Assembly: GCA_003247185.1 (NCBI GenBank)
Contig: QKAV01000261.1
Location: 1-39,579 of the forward strand
Length of the DNA stretch: 39,579 bases
Reading direction: 5' to 3'
From: Crocinitomicaceae bacterium
GTDB taxonomy: Bacteria > Bacteroidota > Bacteroidia > Flavobacteriales_D > Crocinitomicaceae
The notes below the pieces were generated by a model, which saw only the letters and a list, made by a program, of their open reading frames with translations, had not been told where the DNA came from and made no database searches. Each line of letters begins with the position of its first letter. Position 1 is the first letter of the stretch. Positions 8,382 to 17,139 of the stretch are shown in pieces. Both the position numbers and the translations under genes were made by a program.

Positions 8382-9572
8382 TTATCTCACTTTGAAAGAA
8401 ACACGTCTGTCTTTCGCCTCACTTAGATCTTCGTCATCCGCTTCTCCGATCTCAGGGTTTTTAATTTCACTACCCTTGGCAGCAGGTATCAATCGTGACG
8501 CATCCACACCTTTCTCTTGCAGGTACTCCATTACAACTGCTATACGTTTATTATCCATATCTGCATAGTAATCATTTTCCATCCCCACTTCATCCTCTTT
8601 CGCGTTATTGTGACCCATCACCTGCAATTTGAATTCAGGATTCTTAGCCATTAAATCAGCTATAAGATCCAAAGAACTTTCACCTTCCGCAGACAGTTTT
8701 GTTTTACCGAACGCAAAGAATACCTGGTTCATTTCAATGATCTCTTTTGGAGTCATCTTATCTGTAACGTTGAACACTTTTTGGTAAATCGTTGGAGAAT
8801 AGTTGTCATTTGCTTCTTCAGCGGCACAATCACATTGCTCTCCTTTTTCAGTATCCAGCAAACGAACAGATACATCATCGATATAGTAATATGCTGACAA
8901 GACCTGAGCAACTTTAATTTCACTATCCTTTTTCATACGCTCGGATTTTGTCTCTTCATCACTCATGAAGTTTCCGATTGTAATGAACTTTTCGCCACCT
9001 TCAGCTACATAATTTCCACAAATCTCCGTCCAGTTGTAACGCGCAGACATGATCTTAAGATCATTATTAAAGTGCATTACGCTTGGCTCTTCAATAATTG
9101 ATACTTTGGCATCTGTCCCAGGCTGACTTTTAGAAAAGTAGATTCCCATATTATTTGATGCATACTTCGATGCTTCTGCCAGAGACACATAAAATTTCAC
9201 ACAATAAGTCATTCCCTTTTTCATTGGGGAACTCAACTTTGTTGAAACATACGTTCTCGGCACTTTACTACCGTAAGAATAACCAACGATACCCGCATAG
9301 CTATCTCCCTCTTTCGCTTCTTCCTTTCCATAGATGTTTAAAGGCACATCAATATCAGGAGATTTACCTACCGTAAAAATATCTGCCCGCGCTCCTGTTG
9401 GAGAAACCCATCCTGTAGCATTTGCAATATCTCCCAGTTTTTTAGGTTTTTTAGTTAACTCCTCAAAACCTCCGTTTGGAACCAGATTATCCTGCGCTTG
9501 CGAAGCAAAAGATGATAATCCGATTAAAAGGATTGTAAGTAACTGATTCCAATTTTTAGCAATTAATTTCAT
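8382..9572 (-). CDS. OmpA-family outer-membrane/peptidoglycan-linked protein
   Basis: This 396-residue protein has a signal peptide (to about residue 26, FASQAQ). An N-terminal beta-rich domain (about 28-245) follows, of the Bacteroidota type starting LVPNGGFEE and ending [11 protein letters not shown], which looks like a carbohydrate-binding or jelly-roll fold. The C-terminal OmpA-like domain (about 280-396) starts with [17 protein letters not shown] and includes [26 protein letters not shown] and [10 protein letters not shown], where the Asp and Arg that bind diaminopimelate are expected. It probably tethers the outer membrane to peptidoglycan. The start codon lies 17 bases inside the end of hemE, an uncommon overlap that suggests co-transcription, although the two have no obvious functional link. 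The bidirectional terminator follows it. Confidence 0.87.
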   Translation of the reverse strand: MKLIAKNWNQLLTILLIGLSSFASQAQDNLVPNGGFEELTKKPKKLGDIANATGWVSPTGARADIFTVGKSPDIDVPLNIYGKEEAKEGDSYAGIVGYSYGSKVPRTYVSTKLSSPMKKGMTYCVKFYVSLAEASKYASNNMGIYFSKSQPGTDAKVSIIEEPSVMHFNNDLKIMSARYNWTEICGNYVAEGGEKFITIGNFMSDEETKSERMKKDSEIKVAQVLSAYYYIDDVSVRLLDTEKGEQCDCAAEEANDNYSPTIYQKVFNVTDKMTPKEIIEMNQVFFAFGKTKLSAEGESSLDLIADLMAKNPEFKLQVMGHNNAKEDEVGMENDYYADMDNKRIAVVMEYLQEKGVDASRLIPAAKGSEIKNPEIGEADDEDLSEAKDRRVSFKVR

Positions 9573-10593
9573 AGCTTTTTACTGTTTTTATAAATGTTCT
9601 AACCTTCTCAGGATCAATATCCGGGTAAACACCGTGACCTAAATTAACAATATGTCTTCTACTTTTAAAAGTATCCAACATTTTATTCGTTAAATCTTCA
9701 ACAGATTCGTGCGAACCGTATAATACCGCGGGATCAAGATTCCCCTGAATTGTTCTGGATTCTCCGATCTCATTTCTAAACGAAACAGGATCCATCTGCC
9801 AGTCCAAACCAATCGTATTGCAATTCAATTTTGCCAAATCGGCAATCGAATAAAAAGCTCCTTTAGAGAAAATCGTCAGCGGCACTTCCGTGATTGCATT
9901 TGCAATTTTCTCAATGTATCTGATACCGAACTCACTGTATTGTTCTTTTCCCAAAATACCTGCCCAAGAATCAAAGATCTGTAACATGTGAGCCCCTGCC
10001 TTTATCTGTGCTTTTAAGTAAGCAATCGTCACATTGGTTATTCTATCTAACAACTCGTGTGCCAAAGCGGGATCAGTGTATAAAATCTTACGCGCCACAC
10101 TGAATGTTTTTGAACCCTGACCTTCGGTCATGTAACAGAAGATTGTCCAGGGCGCACCTGCAAATCCGATTAGCGGAACTCGCCCGGAAAGTTCTTTGTT
10201 CGTTATTCTGATTGCTTCAGTAACATATCCCAGTCGGTCTTCAATATCAAAATCCACCTCTGCAAATTTCAGTTCTTCGGCAGAGCTAATCGTTTTCGGA
10301 AACCACGGCCCCTTCTTCTCCACCATCTCGTAGGTCAATCCCATCGCTTCCGGAACAACAAGAATATCGGAAAAAATAATTGCAGCATCCACATCCAGAA
10401 GATCTACCGGCTGGATCGTAACTTCGGCTGCTAATTCCGGGGTTTCAACCAACTCTTTAAATCCGGATAACGAATTTCTAACAGCGCGATATTCAGGTAG
10501 AATTCTTCCTGCCTGGCGCATTAACCAAACCGGATATCTTTCAACAGATTCTCCTTTGGCTGCCCTTAAAATGAGATCATTCTTTAATTCCAT
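9556..10593 (-). CDS. hemE: Uroporphyrinogen decarboxylase
   Basis: This 345-residue enzyme decarboxylates the four acetate side chains of uroporphyrinogen III to give coproporphyrinogen III in cytoplasmic heme synthesis. Family hallmarks are the N-terminal [19 protein letters not shown] (22-40), [15 protein letters not shown] with the catalytic Asp, [16 protein letters not shown], and the C-terminal INLGHGV-like segment (here [14 protein letters not shown]). The length is normal. A perfect -7 box lies five bases before the ATG, so hemE probably has its own start site in addition to any read-through from ung 33 bases upstream. Its last 17 bases overlap the following OmpA-family gene. Other heme genes are not present in the window. 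Confidence 0.96.
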   Translation of the reverse strand: MELKNDLILRAAKGESVERYPVWLMRQAGRILPEYRAVRNSLSGFKELVETPELAAEVTIQPVDLLDVDAAIIFSDILVVPEAMGLTYEMVEKKGPWFPKTISSAEELKFAEVDFDIEDRLGYVTEAIRITNKELSGRVPLIGFAGAPWTIFCYMTEGQGSKTFSVARKILYTDPALAHELLDRITNVTIAYLKAQIKAGAHMLQIFDSWAGILGKEQYSEFGIRYIEKIANAITEVPLTIFSKGAFYSIADLAKLNCNTIGLDWQMDPVSFRNEIGESRTIQGNLDPAVLYGSHESVEDLTNKMLDTFKSRRHIVNLGHGVYPDIDPEKVRTFIKTVKSYEINC

Positions 10594-10598
10594 CGCCG

Positions 10599-10606
10599 CA
10601 AAGATA
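10599..10606 (-). promoter_or_regulatory. -7 box TATCTTTG ahead of hemE
   Basis: On the minus strand TATCTTTG is an exact TAnnTTTG match, five bases before the hemE ATG and inside the 33-base gap after ung. No TTTG is present at the usual -33 spacing. If active, it gives hemE a nearly leaderless transcript independent of ung. Confidence 0.42.
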
Positions 10607-10626
10607 GCAAAATGAAAATCTCAGAA

Positions 10627-11295
10627 TCACCATTTTATTGGTTCCACTCCATTAGCGGTCAGATATTCATTTATCTGACTGAAAGGTTTTGATCCGAAAA
10701 ACCCGCGATATGCAGATAACGGAGAGGGGTGAACCGTTTTTATCACCTTATTTTTTAAGGTATTAATATGTTCGCCCTTTCTTTGAGCGTAACTCCCCCA
10801 AAGTACATAAACAATATTCTCTCTGTGCAATGCCAGTTGCTGAATAACAGCATCCGTAAATTTCTCCCAGCCTTTATTCGCGTGGCTTCCCGGCTGACCT
10901 TCACGCACAGTTAAAACGGAATTAATTAATAATACTCCCTGCTTTGCCCAATCGGAAAGGTCTCCGTTATTACGTGTCACGCCCACATCATCCTGCAATT
11001 CCGTGTAGATGTTCTGTAAACTTTTGGGTAAAGGTCTTACGGATGCGTCCACTGAAAATGATAAGCCATGAGCATGCCCTCTTGTCGGATAGGGGTCCTG
11101 ACCCAGAATAACAACTTTCACTTTATCGAACGGGCATTCATCAAATGCTCTGAATATTTGATTTCCCTTTGGAAAAATACTTCCCGGATAACTGGAATAC
11201 TCTTGTTTTACAAATTCAACCAACGATTTAAAATAATCCGCCCCGAATTCAGAATTCAGTTTGGTATGCCAGGAAGCTTCAATATTTACGTTCAT
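10627..11295 (-). CDS. ung: Uracil-DNA glycosylase, family 1
   Basis: This 222-residue enzyme removes uracil from DNA to begin base-excision repair. The water-activating motif GQDPYP (65-70, catalytic Asp67), the GLSFSV segment (77-82), LLINSVLTV (122-130) and the minor-groove loop HPSPLSAYRGFFGSKPFS starting at His189 are all intact. The length is typical of bacterial Ung. It is transcribed away from the lipoprotein gene at 11343 and toward hemE. A one-mismatch -7 box (TAATTTCG on the minus strand, 11302-11309) lies six bases before the ATG. No unusual feature. Confidence 0.97.
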   Translation of the reverse strand: MNVNIEASWHTKLNSEFGADYFKSLVEFVKQEYSSYPGSIFPKGNQIFRAFDECPFDKVKVVILGQDPYPTRGHAHGLSFSVDASVRPLPKSLQNIYTELQDDVGVTRNNGDLSDWAKQGVLLINSVLTVREGQPGSHANKGWEKFTDAVIQQLALHRENIVYVLWGSYAQRKGEHINTLKNKVIKTVHPSPLSAYRGFFGSKPFSQINEYLTANGVEPIKW

Positions 11296-11330
11296 AGTTT
11301 TCGAAATTATTCATTTCATCGAAATCAGAC

Positions 11331-11338
11331 TATATTTG
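11331..11338 (+). promoter_or_regulatory. -7 box TATATTTG for the lipoprotein gene at 11343
   Basis: TATATTTG is an exact TAnnTTTG match, followed by four bases and ATG. No clear TTTG appears 19-21 bases upstream. The spacing predicts a nearly leaderless mRNA, as at several other genes in the window. Confidence 0.42.
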
Positions 11339-11342
11339 AGGT

Positions 11343-12128
11343 ATGAAAGAAGTGTTATTGATCATATCGTTGCTGGGATTTGTCATTGTCGGGTGTGATA
11401 CGCAAAAGACAGAAGATAATGATAATCCGATCGATCAGATTGATTCGAACAAGAAAGGCAAAAAAACGCGTGAAGAACTTGTACGAAATATTGAAAATCA
11501 ATTAAAAATCCTTCCGACTGAGGACTACACGATTGATTTCTACGATTCTGATCTGGATACAGACGATGAACCGGATCAGGTAATCACCGTAAATCTGTTG
11601 GAACGCGCCAAAAAAGAAGCTATAGCTAAAAATTCGGTAGAAAACCGTGAAAAAACAGGATATGTCGGTAATTTCAACTACCTGTTTTATGTTGATGGAA
11701 AAACCGGAACAATCACTTCTCCCGTTGCTGTACCATCAAGCCCGCATTTTAAACTTCTCGTGGACTTTGACTATGTCACCAGTCCGACACATAAAGACAT
11801 CATAGTTGACTTCCGTATTCGTCGGTCCCAGTATCGCCAGTATTATACCATCCGCGAGCGTGCTCCTTTTCAGGTTGCCGAATCTGAAGTATTTGAACAC
11901 CTAGGAGATGACAGTTTGAAAACGTATGCTGTTGTACTGGAAGAGATGCCAAACGAATTATGGAAATCCATCGCTGTATATGAAGCGGAATCAACTTCTA
12001 AAAAGATTGAAAAACTGGAAGACAGTTATTCGTACACTCCCGAGATTAAGAAATCCAATACGCTTGTACGTCGATGGTATTTCAGCCCGCAATACCTGAA
12101 ATACTACCTGAGAAAAGACGAAATATGA
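11343..12128 (+). CDS. Uncharacterised lipoprotein
   Basis: This 261-residue protein carries a lipoprotein signal peptide with FVIVGCDTQ (lipid on Cys18). I do not recognise a family. Visible features are a Lys-rich stretch after the lipid anchor, an acidic run DSDLDTDDEPDQV (about 62-74) that resembles a calcium-binding loop of FG-GAP or thrombospondin-3 type, and a body that is probably beta-rich (YLFYVDGKTGTI, KDIIVDFRIRRSQYRQYYTI). The C-terminus is basic and aromatic (RRWYFSPQYLKYYLRK). Its stop overlaps the ATG of the esterase gene (ATGA), so the two are co-translated. It may be an envelope protein, but no function is proposed. Confidence 0.8.
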   Translation: MKEVLLIISLLGFVIVGCDTQKTEDNDNPIDQIDSNKKGKKTREELVRNIENQLKILPTEDYTIDFYDSDLDTDDEPDQVITVNLLERAKKEAIAKNSVENREKTGYVGNFNYLFYVDGKTGTITSPVAVPSSPHFKLLVDFDYVTSPTHKDIIVDFRIRRSQYRQYYTIRERAPFQVAESEVFEHLGDDSLKTYAVVLEEMPNELWKSIAVYEAESTSKKIEKLEDSYSYTPEIKKSNTLVRRWYFSPQYLKYYLRKDEI

Positions 12129-12748
12129 TCAGCTATATTTCTGTTCCCAAAACACTACGTTATGCCTTGCATGGCAATACGGAAAATCCGAAGATCGTTT
12201 TATACGCCTTACATGGCTATGGACAATTGGTTGAATTCTTTATCCGTAAATTCACCGGATTATCTCCCGAGATCTTAATTGTCGCCCCCGAAGGTCCGCA
12301 TCGATTCTATCTGGAAGGATCTTCCGGCAGAGTTGGAGCGTCCTGGATGACAAAAGTGGAGCGTGAAAATGATATCGCCGATAATATTACCTATCTGGAC
12401 ACACTCCATGACCATATCAAAAATAAACATGGTGATCGACCTCAATATATTGTACTTGGTTTTTCGCAAGGAGGAGCAACTGCTGCCAGATGGGTGCAAC
12501 TTGGAAAGATCAAACCGGACGGATTCATTTTGTGGGCATCAGTATACCCTCCTGATCTTCCCGGAGAAATTATAGTCCCGACAGAAAAAAGCTATTTTTT
12601 GATCGGTGATAACGATGAGTTCTATCCGGAGAGCAGTGCCGATGAAATCATTACCGCTTATCAGGAAATGGGCTTTCAAACAATGAAATATCAGGGGAAT
12701 CATAATATCGAACCAAATGTTCTGCGATCAGTTCTAGAGGAATTCTGA
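12125..12748 (+). CDS. Alpha/beta-hydrolase of the phospholipase/carboxylesterase type
   Basis: I choose the ATG at 12125, giving 207 residues, because it overlaps the previous stop as ATGA and leaves MISYISVPKTLRY as a normal start. An upstream in-frame ATG at 12074 would add 17 residues translated from inside the preceding gene. The catalytic triad is visible: nucleophile Ser in GFSQGGATA, Asp in LIGDNDEFYP and His in GNHNIEP near the C-terminus. The oxyanion region LHGYGQ is also present. The protein lacks a signal peptide and should be cytoplasmic. The family includes small esterases and lysophospholipases; the substrate cannot be assigned. Confidence 0.88.
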   Translation: MISYISVPKTLRYALHGNTENPKIVLYALHGYGQLVEFFIRKFTGLSPEILIVAPEGPHRFYLEGSSGRVGASWMTKVERENDIADNITYLDTLHDHIKNKHGDRPQYIVLGFSQGGATAARWVQLGKIKPDGFILWASVYPPDLPGEIIVPTEKSYFLIGDNDEFYPESSADEIITAYQEMGFQTMKYQGNHNIEPNVLRSVLEEF

Positions 12749-12758
12749 CAAGTATTTG

Positions 12759-12766
12759 TAATTTTG
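12759..12766 (+). promoter_or_regulatory. -7 box TAATTTTG for the LolA-like gene
   Basis: TAATTTTG is an exact TAnnTTTG match in the gap between the esterase and the LolA-like gene, giving a leader of about 40 bases before the ATG at 12810. No good -33 element is seen. Confidence 0.35.
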
Positions 12767-12809
12767 CTTTGGCACAATTTCTGCAAAACAACAGAAAAAA
12801 TTAGTTGAC

Positions 12810-13451
12810 ATGAAAATTTATATTACACTTCTTTTATCCTTATTCGTTGGTATACAATCCTTTGCACAAGATGCAAAATCACAAGAGATATTAGACAAAC
12901 TTTCGAGTAAAATCAAATCTCAAAACTCCTTTTACATTGAGTTTAGTGCAAACGTAAAAAACACTGCTGTAGGGACAGACGAAACAGAAACCGGTAAAGG
13001 ATGGGTTAAGGGAGATAAATACTATGCATCCTATGGTGAAAACACGATTATTTCAAATGGTGTAAAAACCTGGACCATTGTTAAAGAAGAAAAATCTGTC
13101 TATGAAACGGACGCAGATGAGGAGGATGAAGAAAGCATCAACCCAAAGAAACTGATGACGATCTGGGAAAGCGGATTCAAAAACAAGTATGGCAAAGAAA
13201 CTACGCTTGGTTCTGAAACTGTACACATGATCTACCTGTACCCTAAAAATGCAGGATCTGTTGAATACCATACAATCGTTCTATACATTTCCAAGGATTC
13301 CAATGAATTGAAGAAAGTGATTATGAAGATGAAAGACGGGACTAACATGACATACAAGTTAACGAAGTTTGAAACAAACCCTACGGTAAGTGACAGCAAG
13401 TTCGTTTTCGACGCAAAAAAATATCCGGGATATACAATCATCCGGGATTAA
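12810..13451 (+). CDS. LolA-like periplasmic lipoprotein carrier
   Basis: This 213-residue protein has a signal peptide (to about residue 20, QSFAQ) and matches the LolA-like pattern of Bacteroidota: SQEILDKLSSKIKSQNSFYI, GKGWVKGDKYYASYGENTIISNG, then KTWTIVKEEKSVYETD with an acidic loop, and PKKLMTIWESGFKNKYGKE. LolA proteins carry outer-membrane lipoproteins across the periplasm. The C-terminal segment SKFVFDAKKYPGYTIIRD ends the beta half-barrel. The neighbours are an esterase and, convergently, the E1 dehydrogenase, so the context adds nothing. A bidirectional terminator follows. Bacteroidota often carry more than one such protein, so this need not be the main LolA. Confidence 0.86.
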   Translation: MKIYITLLLSLFVGIQSFAQDAKSQEILDKLSSKIKSQNSFYIEFSANVKNTAVGTDETETGKGWVKGDKYYASYGENTIISNGVKTWTIVKEEKSVYETDADEEDEESINPKKLMTIWESGFKNKYGKETTLGSETVHMIYLYPKNAGSVEYHTIVLYISKDSNELKKVIMKMKDGTNMTYKLTKFETNPTVSDSKFVFDAKKYPGYTIIRD

Positions 13452-13466
13452 ATAAATCAATTGAAT

Positions 13467-13498
13467 AAAAAAGGGAGCTGAATCAGCTCCCTTTTTTT
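13467..13498. terminator. Bidirectional intrinsic terminator
   Basis: GGGAGCTG (13473-13480) pairs with CAGCTCCC (13484-13491) around a 3-base loop, flanked by six A residues and seven T residues that extend the stem. It lies between the LolA-like gene and the convergent E1 gene and should serve both. Confidence 0.88.
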
Positions 13499-13502
13499 AC
13501 GT

Positions 13503-15506
13503 CTAATACCCCATCAATTTATCCAGAGCCTCATTGATTCTTGCCTTTGCCAAAAACTGCCGCTCCAGTTCCGCTGCAAATGGAACCGGTGTATCCAGCG
13601 ACGCCACTCGCATAACAGGTGCGTCCAGATCTTCAAAACAATTTTCCGTTATTAAAGCTACAATCTCGCCACCTATTCCTCCTGTCATACAATCCTCATG
13701 CAAAACCAGCGCTCTTCCTGTTTTGCGTACCGAATTAAATATGATTTCCTCGTCCAGAGGTAACAATGTTCTTAGATCAATAATTTCAATATTGTACTCG
13801 GAATCCTGAGCCACTTCTTTTGCCCAATGCACACCTAAACCGTATGTGATTATTGTTGCATCAGATCCTGATTTTTCAATATTTCCTTTTCCAATCTCTA
13901 CGGTATAGTAACTATCCGGAATTTCTTCGCGAATAGACCGGTAAAGGAATTTATGCTCAAATACCATAACCGGATTCGGATCTTCTATCGCTGCCGCTAA
14001 AAGTCCTTTTGCATCGTATGGATTCGATGGATAAACAATCTTTAACCCCGGAGTGTGAAAGAACCATGCCTCATTGCTTTGACTGTGGAAAGGGCCTGCA
14101 GCAGCACCCGCACCGGTTGGCATTCTGACTACAACATCCGCATTTTGTCCCCATCGCCAATACATTTTGGCAAGGTTGTTTACGATCTGATTGAATCCAC
14201 ATGTAACGAAATCTGCAAATTGCATTTCCACTACTGCCTTCATACCGGCAATGGATAACCCAAGTCCTGCTCCAACAATTGCAGATTCACAGATAGGTGT
14301 GTTACGCACACGCTCCTTTCCAAAAAGATCTACAAAACCTTCTGTCACTTTAAACACACCGCCATACTCTGCGATGTCTTGTCCCATGATGATTAACTCC
14401 GGATACTTTTCCATGGATTGTTTCAGTCCATCCTGAATCGCGTCAACGAATCTTTTTTCGGTTTTTGAACCTGACCCTTCAATTACCACCTGCTTAAAGG
14501 GAGCATAGATATCTTCCAATTCGCGGGTAATGTCAGGAGTTATTTTTTCTTCCGCAAATGCAATGTCCAAACCATTCTGTATTTCATCTTTAATCTCTTT
14601 CGAGATTGAATCGAACAGCTCCTCACTCAATAACCCCTCGGCTTTCAGAAATTCAATATAGTTGCTTACCGGATCGAATACCTCCCATTCCTCTTGAATT
14701 CCTTCCGGATAATACTTCGTTCCTGAGGCTTCTTCATGTCCCCTCATACGGAACGTCATTAACTCGAGAATAACGGGCTTAGGATCTTTACGCATTTCTT
14801 CCGCCAGACTTCTTACGGTAGAGATGACTTCGAGAACATTATTACCATTTATACGAATGGCTTTCATCCCGTAACCGATACCTTTATCGATAAACTTCTC
14901 ACAATTGAACTGTTCTCTCGATGGAGTTGATAAGCCCCACTGATTATTCTCGATTGCAAAAATTACCGGGAGATCCCAAACTGAAGCCACATTCAATGCT
15001 TCATGGAAATCACCTTCACTGGCACCACCATCTCCTGTAAACACCAAAGTTGCTTTTGCCTCAGATCTTACTTTAGACGCCAATCCAACACCATCTGCCA
15101 ACGCCAACTGCGGTCCGAGATGGGAGATCATTCCCACGATCTTGTGTTCTTTGGATCCAAAGTGAAATGAACGATCACGACCTTTCGTAAATCCACTCAT
15201 TTTGCCCTGGAACTGTGCAAACAATCGGTTTAAAGGAATATCCCGGGTAGTAAACACCCCCAGGTTTCGATGCATCGGGAAGATAAACTCTTCCTTGTCC
15301 ATCGAATAAGTTGTTCCTACCGAAATCGCTTCCTGCCCCCAACCAGAGAACCATTTTGAAATCTTCCCCTGACGAAGCAAGATCAGCATTTTTTCCTCGA
15401 TCAAACGAGGTTTCAACAATTTCCTGAAAATGACGATCAACTCTTCGTCACTGTATGCGCTACGATCGTAAACAATCGTTCTGCTATCTAATTTTGTTTC
15501 CGCCAT
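13503..15506 (-). CDS. 2-oxoacid dehydrogenase E1, fused alpha and beta subunits
   Basis: This 667-residue protein joins both E1 subunits of a thiamine-diphosphate 2-oxoacid dehydrogenase. Residues about 15-335 are the alpha part, with the ThDP motif from GDG (158-160) to ENN (186-188) and a phosphorylation-loop-like segment TFRMRGHEEASGTKYYP. Residues about 348-667 are the beta part (KRFVDAIQDGL, GQDIAEYGGVF, RNTPICESAIVGAGLGLS, PTGAGAAAGPFHSQ). The complex oxidatively decarboxylates a 2-oxoacid to an acyl-CoA with E2 and E3, which are not in the window. Fused E1 proteins of this type in Bacteroidota are usually assigned to branched-chain 2-oxoacids, which would feed isobutyryl-CoA to IcmF 8 kb away; pyruvate remains possible. 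It lies downstream of gdhA, with a terminator between them. Confidence 0.92.
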   Translation of the reverse strand: MAETKLDSRTIVYDRSAYSDEELIVIFRKLLKPRLIEEKMLILLRQGKISKWFSGWGQEAISVGTTYSMDKEEFIFPMHRNLGVFTTRDIPLNRLFAQFQGKMSGFTKGRDRSFHFGSKEHKIVGMISHLGPQLALADGVGLASKVRSEAKATLVFTGDGGASEGDFHEALNVASVWDLPVIFAIENNQWGLSTPSREQFNCEKFIDKGIGYGMKAIRINGNNVLEVISTVRSLAEEMRKDPKPVILELMTFRMRGHEEASGTKYYPEGIQEEWEVFDPVSNYIEFLKAEGLLSEELFDSISKEIKDEIQNGLDIAFAEEKITPDITRELEDIYAPFKQVVIEGSGSKTEKRFVDAIQDGLKQSMEKYPELIIMGQDIAEYGGVFKVTEGFVDLFGKERVRNTPICESAIVGAGLGLSIAGMKAVVEMQFADFVTCGFNQIVNNLAKMYWRWGQNADVVVRMPTGAGAAAGPFHSQSNEAWFFHTPGLKIVYPSNPYDAKGLLAAAIEDPNPVMVFEHKFLYRSIREEIPDSYYTVEIGKGNIEKSGSDATIITYGLGVHWAKEVAQDSEYNIEIIDLRTLLPLDEEIIFNSVRKTGRALVLHEDCMTGGIGGEIVALITENCFEDLDAPVMRVASLDTPVPFAAELERQFLAKARINEALDKLMGY

Positions 15507-15519
15507 ACGACTAAACTAT

Positions 15520-15560
15520 AAAAAAGAAGTCGCAATCAGAATAATTGACTGCGACCCTTT
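15520..15560 (-). terminator. Intrinsic terminator after gdhA (minus strand)
   Basis: On the minus-strand RNA, GGUCGCAGUCA pairs with UGAUUGCGACU around a 7-base loop (plus-strand arms 15546-15556 and 15528-15538). The 11 pairs include two G-U pairs that would be mismatches on the other strand, so the hairpin is built for this direction. A run of six U follows (15520-15525). It separates gdhA from the E1 gene. Confidence 0.72.
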
Positions 15561-15581
15561 CATATTTCGTTGAAATCTGTT

Positions 15582-16973
<1,392 letters not shown>

Positions 16974-17123
16974 TTAATGAGTTGATTTCGATTGTTAAAA
17001 AAAAAGCCGGAACCCCTTTTTGTATTGAAATCCAAGCGTTCTGTTCATTTGTATTAACAATTTGATCATTATTTCTTGAAAAAGACTAAAAGATAGAGCA
17101 ACTTTGTATTCAAATTAGCGTCT

Positions 17124-17129
17124 AAGGAG
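17124..17129 (+). promoter_or_regulatory. Shine-Dalgarno-like AAGGAG before the T9SS type B gene
   Basis: AAGGAG lies 10 bases before the first ATG of a run of four (17140, 17143, 17146, 17149). Such purine-rich sites are rare at starts elsewhere in this window, and this one favours the ATG cluster over the later Met at 17179. Confidence 0.45.
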
Positions 17130-17139
17130 TAGAATTTCG

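Noticed and set aside
12074-12124. Upstream ATG extending the esterase by 17 residues
   Set aside because: The extension lies in the previous gene and is absent from the expected N-terminus; the ATGA overlap at 12125 gives a normal start.
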